A stretch of 31,394 nt of DNA from positions 1-31,394 of IMG/VR virus record IMGVR_UViG_3300011113_000377. One strand, 5' to 3'. Every line of letters starts with the position of its first letter. Position 1 is the stretch's first letter. The position numbers and the translations under genes are program-made. The notes under the pieces are model-generated. The model was not told the origin of the DNA, searched no databases, and saw only the letters and a list, made by a program, of their open reading frames with translations. Shown piece by piece: positions 7,395 to 15,530 of the stretch. Source of the DNA: a virus.

Positions 7395-9525
7395 AGTGAT
7401 TATTGATGTTGAGGTGCAGGGAGTGCAAGACGCTCAAAAAGACCTTGAAAAAGTCAACTCATCAGCTTCTGAGATAGGCGACTCAGTCAAAGGTGTTGGC
7501 GAGTCTTTTAAAGGTGTTGGCGCAGTTGTTTCTGCTCAAGGTGGAGTCATGGGGGAAGCGTTTAATTCCCTTGGCGAGTCAGTTGGCGGTTTAGTTGATG
7601 GATTTAGCGCTATGAGTGAAGTCATGACAACTGGAGGCAAGAGTGGCATGCTGGCATTTATGGGAATGCTTGGACCTATTTCCGCAATAGCTGGCGCTTT
7701 AGCGTTGGCAATAGAAGCGTTTAGGCAATTTAGTGGAGCGGCCAAAGAAGCGGAGCAAATAGAAGCAGCAGTGACAGCGGCGGCCAGTGATTTGACTTCC
7801 AAGATGGAAGAGTTGGCTGATAAGGGGATAAAGCCAACAAATGACGAATTAAGAAAGTTAATCGGCTTAAATTCTGAAGCTAGACTCAAGCTTGAAGTGT
7901 TAAATGAGAAAAATGCAAGTTTAACAAAGGTTTATACTGAGCAAATTTTAGCACAAAAGTTGCTTGAGAAAGAGCAAAGAATTTATTTAGCTCAGACAAA
8001 TGAGCGAATTAAATCTGATGCCTATGTGATATCAGCTCAAGAAAGATTGGCGAAAGCTGATAAAGAAGTTGCTAAAGCTCAAGAAGAATTAACTAAGGGG
8101 TATGAGGCAGCATTGCCAGCGATACAAAAGGCTCAAGAATATCAAAGAGAATTGGCTATGACTGAGCAAGAAGCAATGGATGCACTTAAAGCACAATTAG
8201 AAATTCAAAAAGAATACAATGATTTATTGCTCAGCACTTCCACGCTATCAGCCTATGAAAAATCAATCTTACAAAAAGAAAGAGATTTGAGCGTTGAGCA
8301 AAGACTTGCCGGCCAACATGGTAAGACCAGCAAAGAAATTCAAGCACTAACTAAGGTTATTGAAGAAGAAAATAAGGCAAGACAAGCAGGGGAAACGCTC
8401 CAGCTAAAAGAGATTAAAAATCAACAAGAAATCGAGCAGATTAAAAAGGCTGAGGCTGATCGATTAAAGGCTGAGCAAAAGGCCAGATCAGACGCTTTCA
8501 AAGCAAGACAAATGCAAGTGATATCTGAGCAATCTCAAATCAATGCACTTGAAATTCAATTGACTAAATCAGGATTTGATGAGCAAATAGCATTGGCGGA
8601 AAACAATTATAAAACTGCGCAAATGCTAAACAAATATAATAAAAATCAATTGCTCATTGCTGAAAAACAATATCAATTAGCGATTAGAGATATCAATGAT
8701 CAGCAACTGGCACAAGAACAGGCCAAAGTTGTAGAGCAAGAAAGAATCAATCAAGAGTTAATCAGCCAAAGAAATGCATATAGTGAGGCAGTTTATCAAT
8801 CAATGGTAGCTTATGGAGCTAAGGAGCAAGAGTTAAGAGATAAGATTGCAATTCTGGATATTGAAGCGGGCAAAGATGAATATCAAAAACAACTCGATCT
8901 ATTAGCTAAAAATCAAGAGATTGAATTAAGATCAGTTGAGAATAATGAGATTGCTAAGGCTGAAATTCAAAAGAGATACGCAAATCAAAGAGTAAAGGTT
9001 GAAAGCTATGCGGCCGCTCAAATGGGGGAGATGGCAACCGCTACCACTCAAGCATTTGCTGCGTCGGTTGCAGGTGCAATCATGGGAGCTCAATCAATGC
9101 AAGAAGCAATCAAGGCAACGCTTGAAGGCCTAGCACAAGAAGCAATCACCAGATCAATCTTTGCAACCGCTATGGGATTTTCCGCTTTGGCTTTAGGTCC
9201 TATTGGCGGGGTATCTGCTAGCCAGTATTTCAAATCAGCTGCTTTATTTGCTGGTGTTGGTGCTGTTGCTGGTATTTCATCAAAGGCTATGGGAGGAGGG
9301 GGAAGCGGTGGAGGATCTGCTTCTAGCGTGTCTCCCACTGGTCTTGCTCAATCTCAAGCGCCATCTAGACCGGAAGCCAGCAAAACCGAGCCAATGATTT
9401 TTAATATCAATCTTGGCGGTAGTGTGATCTATGATACAAAGGCCGCTGCTGAGCGTGCATTTGCTGATAGAATAGTTAGACAGATCAACAACTCAAACAG
9501 AGGAATGGTACGATTAAATGCCTAG
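7381..9525 (+). CDS. Tail tape measure protein
   Basis: The 714-residue protein has the usual tape measure build. There is a short alpha/beta start (KVIIDVEVQGVQDAQKDLEK), a hydrophobic segment around 90-115 (MLGPISAIAGALALAIEAF), a long helical and probably coiled-coil middle rich in Gln, Glu, Lys and Ala (roughly 120-545), and a second hydrophobic part (roughly 550-640). It ends with a Gly/Ser-rich linker (GGGGSGGGSASS) and a beta-rich tail. It sets the tail length and may enter the host membrane during DNA ejection. By the common rule of about 1.5 angstroms per residue, 714 residues suggest a tail of about 100 nm. It directly follows the frameshifted chaperone, the standard order. The start overlaps the end of the fusion frame by 14 bases. 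Confidence 0.9.
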   Translation: MAENKVIIDVEVQGVQDAQKDLEKVNSSASEIGDSVKGVGESFKGVGAVVSAQGGVMGEAFNSLGESVGGLVDGFSAMSEVMTTGGKSGMLAFMGMLGPISAIAGALALAIEAFRQFSGAAKEAEQIEAAVTAAASDLTSKMEELADKGIKPTNDELRKLIGLNSEARLKLEVLNEKNASLTKVYTEQILAQKLLEKEQRIYLAQTNERIKSDAYVISAQERLAKADKEVAKAQEELTKGYEAALPAIQKAQEYQRELAMTEQEAMDALKAQLEIQKEYNDLLLSTSTLSAYEKSILQKERDLSVEQRLAGQHGKTSKEIQALTKVIEEENKARQAGETLQLKEIKNQQEIEQIKKAEADRLKAEQKARSDAFKARQMQVISEQSQINALEIQLTKSGFDEQIALAENNYKTAQMLNKYNKNQLLIAEKQYQLAIRDINDQQLAQEQAKVVEQERINQELISQRNAYSEAVYQSMVAYGAKEQELRDKIAILDIEAGKDEYQKQLDLLAKNQEIELRSVENNEIAKAEIQKRYANQRVKVESYAAAQMGEMATATTQAFAASVAGAIMGAQSMQEAIKATLEGLAQEAITRSIFATAMGFSALALGPIGGVSASQYFKSAALFAGVGAVAGISSKAMGGGGSGGGSASSVSPTGLAQSQAPSRPEASKTEPMIFNINLGGSVIYDTKAAAERAFADRIVRQINNSNRGMVRLNA

Positions 9526-10699
9526 AAATGAATTTGCTGCAAATTTTGCATTGATGACTGATTTTGATGCAAGACCTTTTACCGGCGTTTTATATACCGC
9601 TGAAGGTCAAAACATTAGTTTGCCAACTGCATCTCAAATTGTTTTTGATGATCCTATTGAGTTTCTAAATGGCAAAGGGATGAGTGCGAGTTACTCTCTT
9701 AAGCACGATTTAGAAGCTGATAAAGGTAGCACTTGGACGATATCTATTGACTCTCAAGATCGAATTAAGTGGCTGGCGTCTCCTGGCGTGAATATGGATA
9801 TTACAACAGATTGGGGAGGAGGCCAGATTTGGGGATTGAATTATGATTATTATGAGATGATAGATACTCAGCCGGCTATCTTCCCAAATGACTGGCAAAG
9901 GGGAAATTTAGTTTTATGGCAAAGTGGCAATGCAAACTATGGCAAAATAAATTATACTGGAGCAGGCACGGCATCACCATCTCTATATCCAAATTTTCCA
10001 CTCGCTCAAGACATGATATCTCTTTTATCGATTAGATCTGGCAATGGTCAATATTGCCTACAATCAAGAGATGAATTTTACTTTGCTCAAGCTCATCAAT
10101 GGATTTTGCGGGATGATGGTCATGTTGTGAGAATGTCAAGTTTTGCAAATCCATCATTTTCATGGGTAGATACTGCATTTAGAGACCGTCTTGGCTTTAG
10201 TGGAAATGAGCAGTGGATTTCTCTTTATGGAAGGAAAGCGCTGATTGCTGATTATGTGATGCCTGGCGTCTTATATCCATCAAGGCCATTTCAAGACCAT
10301 CACATTGCTTATGATCGAGTTAGCGAATATCAGCGTAAAATAGGCGGTGGCTTTACATCTAACTTCATTGGAAATTACGTTAAATCTAGATTGACATTTC
10401 ATTTAGACGCTTATGCAGACATCCAGAACGATTATAGATTTTTCAGTGATACGCTAGGCAACTTCTTTTATAAGGGAGCTAAGATCAATTTCTTTCAAGG
10501 TGTTGGCGATCCTAGACTAGCAAGAATAACGAATGACATCACTGCATCTAAGCCGGCGTATTCGCTCACACACACAAGTGAAAACAACGGCGATCAAGGA
10601 GTGATTAGAGGCACTATCACAGATATTTCTTCAGAATTGTCTTATGATGGTATGATCAGAAGAAGAGTGCCTATCACAATGGAGATTGAGCATGACTAA
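9518..10699 (+). CDS. Distal tail / tail tip protein
   Basis: This 393-residue protein overlaps the end of the tape measure gene by eight bases. It is beta-rich with many aromatic residues (FNGKGMSASYSLKHDLEADKG, GGGQIWGLNYDYYEM) and ends in a compact domain with TDISSELSYDGMIRRRVPIT. Position immediately after the tape measure gene is that of the distal tail protein or the first tip protein in siphophages. A phrase such as DWQRGNLVLWQSG suggests a jelly-roll or carbohydrate-binding insert, but I cannot prove this. Specific family not recognised; the assignment is by gene order and composition. Confidence 0.5.
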   Translation: MPRNEFAANFALMTDFDARPFTGVLYTAEGQNISLPTASQIVFDDPIEFLNGKGMSASYSLKHDLEADKGSTWTISIDSQDRIKWLASPGVNMDITTDWGGGQIWGLNYDYYEMIDTQPAIFPNDWQRGNLVLWQSGNANYGKINYTGAGTASPSLYPNFPLAQDMISLLSIRSGNGQYCLQSRDEFYFAQAHQWILRDDGHVVRMSSFANPSFSWVDTAFRDRLGFSGNEQWISLYGRKALIADYVMPGVLYPSRPFQDHHIAYDRVSEYQRKIGGGFTSNFIGNYVKSRLTFHLDAYADIQNDYRFFSDTLGNFFYKGAKINFFQGVGDPRLARITNDITASKPAYSLTHTSENNGDQGVIRGTITDISSELSYDGMIRRRVPITMEIEHD

Positions 10700-11759
10700 T
10701 TCTATCTTAAATCCTATTGTTGCGCTTGATCCATTTGTCTATGTATCAGGAAGAGAAATCTCAAATGATGCTAATGCACTGGCAAACCTTGGCAAAATGC
10801 AAAACTATCTTCATGCAAACTACGGCGCTGGCGTAGTGATTGAACAGAATTTTGATGATGGTATATTTTACTATGATTCCGGAACGCCAAAGTTAGCATG
10901 TTTTTGGCGGATTCCGGTTGTTAGTGTCAATCACAAGATTTTTAGAGTCAATGTTAATGTGAGGTCACATACTGGATTGAATTTTGTTTCAGTTAAATTT
11001 ACCGCTGGAGCAAATAATAACACCTTATCTTTTACGCTTACTCCCAGCGTTACAGCTTGGTATTCTGGAAGTGCTACACTAGGCAGCATTGCAAATTCAA
11101 CAACTTATATTGATGTTGAATTAACCGTTGTCGGTCATCTTCAAGTAAATTCTATTTGCGTTGAAACACTGCCTTTATCCTCAGTTGTTGATGGTGCAGT
11201 CTATCAGCCAAATGGTGCAGATTATTTTTACCCAGTTGGAGACACAACGCTTGAAAGTGATAAGGCTTTATCATCTGCCAAGGGAAGGCAGTTATTAAGC
11301 AATCTTCGGCTATTGCAGAAAAGACCTCGATCATTGTTTTGTGCATCTGGAATTGATGTAAATGCAGATGGAGGCACAACAAACTCATTCAATGCTGGCT
11401 CAATCCATCCACAAAAAACATTCACTTATCAAGACTTGATTGCTATGGTGGCAAACATCCCACAATGGGAAGGATCAACAACATTAGGATTAAATCTGAC
11501 AATTCATTTATATGTAGTTAATCCATCAGCATATGATTATATATTCTTTTTATGGTCTGGCAAAATAACCGTATCAGCTGGAGAGCCTGGGAAGTGGCTA
11601 GTGATTACTAGCCGATATCCATCTGATTTCAATGCCTTTATTATTGATTTAACCTATCAATTAACTGCGTTTAGAGTAAATCCTAAATTGTCAACAGATA
11701 TTTTAAATCCAACCTTAATTTCATCTCCAATCAAATCAATTTCCATATGGGGATCATAA
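10692..11759 (+). CDS. Tail tip structural protein, unknown family
   Basis: The product from ATG 10692 has 355 residues. GGAG at 10681-10684 lies seven bases upstream, so this ATG is preferred over the TTG two codons before it. The gene overlaps the previous stop by eight bases. The sequence is beta-rich, with many Asn, Thr, Ser and Val residues and an apparent jelly-roll-like section (HTGLNFVSVKFTAGANNNT, TLSFTLTPSVTAWYSGSATL), resembling carbohydrate-binding or fold-on modules of tail proteins. The surrounding genes (distal tail candidate and large hub candidate) place it in the tail tip. I do not recognise its family. Confidence 0.45.
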   Translation: MTNSILNPIVALDPFVYVSGREISNDANALANLGKMQNYLHANYGAGVVIEQNFDDGIFYYDSGTPKLACFWRIPVVSVNHKIFRVNVNVRSHTGLNFVSVKFTAGANNNTLSFTLTPSVTAWYSGSATLGSIANSTTYIDVELTVVGHLQVNSICVETLPLSSVVDGAVYQPNGADYFYPVGDTTLESDKALSSAKGRQLLSNLRLLQKRPRSLFCASGIDVNADGGTTNSFNAGSIHPQKTFTYQDLIAMVANIPQWEGSTTLGLNLTIHLYVVNPSAYDYIFFLWSGKITVSAGEPGKWLVITSRYPSDFNAFIIDLTYQLTAFRVNPKLSTDILNPTLISSPIKSISIWGS

Positions 11760-12376
11760 TGGCTTTCATATCTCAAACAACTAGAAAAGCGCCACTTGAT
11801 CAAGAAGTTAGCATCAGTCAGCCAGTACTTGGCGCAACGATTTCACAAATCGCCAACGGCTTAAATCACTTAGCATTTGCCAAAGGCAGGAGATCAGCAA
11901 TAGCGTATACTTCAAGAGATAATCCTAATTCTTGGAATTATAATCAGTCTCATATTTTGGCAGATATAACCGAATTAAGACACATTCCGAAGGGAAATCA
12001 GACTTATATTCATCTGCATCAATCATCAAAAAATTGTGAGCATATTGGATTTATATTGAGATATGCAACAAGTGATCAACCTATTTCAATCACAATTTCA
12101 TTGATCAGAAATCCAACAACAACGCAAGACATCATTGATAATGGATGCGTTTTATCAGATGGGAATGGTGAGCTTGTAGTTTTGCCAGGTTTTAAATCGG
12201 CGGTTGTTTCAAGCTCAATAGATACAACTGGCTCATCAACGGTTCAAACAGATTTTTCAAGGCCTTTATTTTTACCCAGCACTTATCGAGGGGAATTGTT
12301 AGCTTTAAAAATTGCCTGCGTTGATTGTAAGCTTGATATGATAGGATCTTATGAATTGTATAAGGAGCAAGTTTAA
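11759..12376 (+). CDS. Small tail tip protein, unknown family
   Basis: The ATG at 11759 overlaps the previous stop (TAATG) and has GGGGA at 11749-11753; an ATG four codons earlier has no comparable site. The 205-residue protein begins MAFISQTTRKAPLDQEVSIS and is mostly beta strands and turns, with one stretch on neutral polar residues (HLHQSSKNCEHIGFILRYAT). Its stop overlaps the next start by one base, so it is part of the tail tip transcription and translation unit. Similar-sized proteins at this position are often tip or adaptor proteins that link hub and fibre. Function not determined. Confidence 0.45.
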   Translation: MAFISQTTRKAPLDQEVSISQPVLGATISQIANGLNHLAFAKGRRSAIAYTSRDNPNSWNYNQSHILADITELRHIPKGNQTYIHLHQSSKNCEHIGFILRYATSDQPISITISLIRNPTTTQDIIDNGCVLSDGNGELVVLPGFKSAVVSSSIDTTGSSTVQTDFSRPLFLPSTYRGELLALKIACVDCKLDMIGSYELYKEQV

Positions 12377-14997
12377 TGAGTACCAAACTAGAAGATGATC
12401 AAGGATATCGAGTCTTTGGCTTAGAGATACAAGGCTTGATGACTAGATTTTATATGGGAGCAAATCCATTTCCAACCTCCTCACTATATGATCTATTATA
12501 TGCCGATTTAGACTGCATCCAGTCAGTCACACCATATCAGGCTAGCATAGAACCGTCTGGAGGAGTGGCAACATACCAGCCAATTTCAATCTCTTTGGCT
12601 ATGGATAGAATGAGAGGCTCAAGCGTTGATCCACATGTCATCTTCAGCCGTCTATCAAGATCAAGCTCTATTTGGAACGGCCAAATCGTTGCCAATATTT
12701 TACGCTCAGATGACACTCCTGATTTGGTAGTGGATAGCAATCCATCGATTTCATATCCACATCTTTTGCATATAGGATCAGAAAGTTTTTATTGTACTGG
12801 TCAATCTGAAAGTGGCGGAGTCTATACAATAACGACAACGCACAGGCTGGGATTTAGGCAACAGCATCAGATTTATTTAGGGGGTACTGATACGCCAATT
12901 GTATCAAGTGAGCTGGTATCTTGGCGAGGAAGACAAGCTAAGATTTACGCTTGTACAATAGATCAAAACGGCCAAACTTGGGATAATCAAATTATTTTTC
13001 AAGGTATTATAGAAAGCTCTCCAACGATTGAAGGCTTAAATTCAGTTACGATTTCAATCTTGCCTATTATCTCCATGCTAGACAATAAGGTGTCATCTGG
13101 CACTCAAAAAACTAAGCTGGCTTATGGAATGCACTATTATGGAGATATCAGAAATCAAATCAACAATCTAATTTATAGATACCCCAATGCTTCGGCGTAT
13201 GGATATAATCCAATTGACTTAGGATCAGGCCTAAAGACTCATGATGAGACAATAGATTTAATCAATACATATGGCGATTCTATTGCAGAAAAATTCTCAA
13301 TCATCAAGAGAAGCGGTCGATATATGCTCAGACTTGCAGAAGATGCAACGAACGCCAATCTTGTATTTTCTGACAATTCGCAACTTTTAATTCAAGCCAG
13401 CAATGAAACTTACGCTTTCGATGTGCCACTTCCCTATATTGCTGATGATCCTCAAGCTCAATCTTTTGGCATCAGTTTTTTAGGTTCACTTGCACCAATT
13501 AGAGAGAAGGCGGATGACAAGACTTATCAAGCGGATTTAGGCTTAAAATTCACTGTAACCGAATTTCCTTATGGAATAGGTCAACCTTCATTTTATGATA
13601 TTAAGGGAGTGGCTTTAGGATGGAGAGATAGAGATGAGTACCACATTTTGGTGCAAGACTCTCTAGGCCTGCCAACTGAGGCAGATGGCAATCAATACGC
13701 AATTCAAATTAAAATTGGGGATCAAGTTATAAATGCAATAGCCACTCATGAACAAGATCTAGGATCAGCATTTTTGATTTATCTTGATAGAAATTCAGAT
13801 GAAAATAGACGGCTTCCACCATTTGGAGACTGGCTAGGAGAAGCAGCGCCAATTGAGATTTCTAAGGGGATGATTATCACTAGAAGGCCAGCCGGCGAAG
13901 TTATTTTGCAACTGCTTGAAAGTGGGGGAGGCAACGCAATCAATGGAAGCTATGATTTACAACTGACCGGATGCAATTTAAACTCAAGCATAATTGATGA
14001 GCAATCGTTTTTGAGCTTGAATTCCGCTAGTGGCATCACTGACTGGATGTTTTCTTTGCCAGCTGATGAGCTCACTTTAAGAGAGATACTTGATCCTATG
14101 CTCAAGACCGCTGGCGCTTGCATTGTCATGAATAGAGATAGTTATAATCCAAAGATTTCTTTGATGCTACTAGGACATGAAGCAGATGAAAATCAATTGT
14201 CTCTATCAGATAGTGACTTTTTAGCGAATAAGCTTCCATATTGGTCAAACTTCGAGGATATCGTGACGCAATTTAAATTCAACTACAATATGCATCAAGA
14301 AAATCCAACATCAAGAATAGTCAATAATTACGATGCAATCAACCGGCTGGCAGGTGAGACTAAATCAATGGAATTGAATTTATATGGTATCACTAGCGAC
14401 ATCTTGGGAGGTACAAATGCAAGTGATTTTCTAGAGAGTTTCTTGCCTACTTATGCAAGACTTTTTAGGCTATATGGTCAAGCGGTGAGAATGTGGAATT
14501 TTTCAGTTGGCACCGGCAAAGCGTTATCTTTGGATGTTGGCGGATATTTGAGAATAACTAGCCAGTTTTTGAAGGGGTATTCAGACGCTTATGGAGTCTC
14601 CAATAAGGTTGCTATGATACAAGAAATTAACATTGATCTTATGGGAGAAGGAGCAGATTTAAAGCTGGTCCACTTGGGAGACTCATCACCATCTTGGAAC
14701 GCATCGGCCAAAGTAAAAGCTATCATCAATTCAACAACTTTAGAAATAGAAGCAGCGTTTTATTCTGATGAAGATATAAATTATTTTCAAGTTGGGGATG
14801 TGATAGAGTATAGCATGCCAGGATCTGATGACACGATTTTGACAAAAACAATAAGTGCAATCAGTGGCAATCAGATCACATTTTCATCAAATCATGGCGC
14901 TAGTGTTGGCGGTATAATCCAGCCTACCACTTTTTTGAATGCGCCTGCTCATCACACAAAAAGAGCATATATCGACAGGAGTTTTATTTATGAGTGA
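12376..14997 (+). CDS. Large tail hub / tip protein candidate
   Basis: This 873-residue protein is the largest of the tail tip set and starts on the last base of the previous stop (TAATG). It begins STKLEDDQGYRVFGLEIQGL and has several beta-rich stretches in sequence, such as SISLAMDRMRGSSVDP and SNPSISYPHLLHIGSESFYC. In the middle there is DYNPIDLG-like loop sequence and a helix-rich section around 290-340, and the C-terminus has SDEDINYFQVGDVIEYSMPG. The order tape measure, distal tail, other tip proteins, large protein, fibre fits the hub (gp27/gpJ-like) that closes the tube and holds the fibres. No hydrolase motif is evident. The hub assignment is inferred from size and position. Confidence 0.5.
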   Translation: MSTKLEDDQGYRVFGLEIQGLMTRFYMGANPFPTSSLYDLLYADLDCIQSVTPYQASIEPSGGVATYQPISISLAMDRMRGSSVDPHVIFSRLSRSSSIWNGQIVANILRSDDTPDLVVDSNPSISYPHLLHIGSESFYCTGQSESGGVYTITTTHRLGFRQQHQIYLGGTDTPIVSSELVSWRGRQAKIYACTIDQNGQTWDNQIIFQGIIESSPTIEGLNSVTISILPIISMLDNKVSSGTQKTKLAYGMHYYGDIRNQINNLIYRYPNASAYGYNPIDLGSGLKTHDETIDLINTYGDSIAEKFSIIKRSGRYMLRLAEDATNANLVFSDNSQLLIQASNETYAFDVPLPYIADDPQAQSFGISFLGSLAPIREKADDKTYQADLGLKFTVTEFPYGIGQPSFYDIKGVALGWRDRDEYHILVQDSLGLPTEADGNQYAIQIKIGDQVINAIATHEQDLGSAFLIYLDRNSDENRRLPPFGDWLGEAAPIEISKGMIITRRPAGEVILQLLESGGGNAINGSYDLQLTGCNLNSSIIDEQSFLSLNSASGITDWMFSLPADELTLREILDPMLKTAGACIVMNRDSYNPKISLMLLGHEADENQLSLSDSDFLANKLPYWSNFEDIVTQFKFNYNMHQENPTSRIVNNYDAINRLAGETKSMELNLYGITSDILGGTNASDFLESFLPTYARLFRLYGQAVRMWNFSVGTGKALSLDVGGYLRITSQFLKGYSDAYGVSNKVAMIQEINIDLMGEGADLKLVHLGDSSPSWNASAKVKAIINSTTLEIEAAFYSDEDINYFQVGDVIEYSMPGSDDTILTKTISAISGNQITFSSNHGASVGGIIQPTTFLNAPAHHTKRAYIDRSFIYE

Positions 14998-15151
14998 AAA
15001 ACCTGCATTAACAATGAGATATTTAGCTGATCTCATCGAAAAACTAGAAGAGAGAATTGCTATTTTAGAGCAAAAGAATGACAATAAGAAGACTAGTAAA
15101 AAAATCGTTGTCATTGAAGATCAACCTATCACCATAAAGAAGGCAAAATGA
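14990..15151 (+). CDS. Small coiled-coil protein
   Basis: The 53-residue protein starts at ATG 14990, with AGGAG at 14977-14981, and overlaps the end of the hub gene by eight bases. After MSEKPALTMRY comes a short helical section (LADLIEKLEERIAILEQK) with a heptad pattern of Leu and Ile, followed by a Lys-rich tail. It is likely a small helical accessory protein of the tail, perhaps forming a multimer through the coiled coil. The next gene begins inside its stop codon (ATGA). No family is recognised. Confidence 0.6.
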   Translation: MSEKPALTMRYLADLIEKLEERIAILEQKNDNKKTSKKIVVIEDQPITIKKAK

Positions 15152-15528
15152 ACCGCTTGCAATATCAAATCCAAACCGGCGAATTTATCGCTTGTAAGAG
15201 TACTTCAGCCAATTCATCCACTGACTGGACCAATTTGAATTCTAGTGATTTTATTGATAGCACAACCGGAGAAGCGCTTGATGCTGATTTGGCCTTTTGT
15301 GATGTCAGTGTATATAATCCAGGAGCGTCAACCGCTTATTTTAAGCTAAGACCTCGAACAACTGCATCAGATAGCACAACAAATGAAATTTTTATTTTAG
15401 CTGGCGGTGCAATTGATATTCAGTGCGGTGGGACAAAAAGCGGAGCAATCACTGATATCTCCTATAAAAAAGGCGCTAGCGGGGATAATATTGTTTTCAT
15501 TTGTGCATTTAATAGAAAGGTTGTTTAA
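15148..15528 (+). CDS. Small beta-rich virion protein
   Basis: The 126-residue product starts in the ATGA overlap with the coiled-coil gene. It is beta-rich with Ser, Thr, Gly and Asn and contains DVSVYNPGASTAYFKLRP, which looks like an Ig-like or jelly-roll surface strand pair, and ends in FICAFNRKVV. It resembles small proteins found next to tail fibre genes and, in general style, the proteins encoded at 17981, 18358 and 18735. A role as a tail or capsid surface protein is likely but not demonstrated. Confidence 0.45.
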   Translation: MNRLQYQIQTGEFIACKSTSANSSTDWTNLNSSDFIDSTTGEALDADLAFCDVSVYNPGASTAYFKLRPRTTASDSTTNEIFILAGGAIDIQCGGTKSGAITDISYKKGASGDNIVFICAFNRKVV

Positions 15529-15530
15529 TC

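Noticed and set aside
7536-7889. Minus-strand 117-residue frame within the tape measure gene
   Set aside because: Antisense shadow of Ala- and Ser-rich coding sequence; no start signal and no neighbours on that strand.
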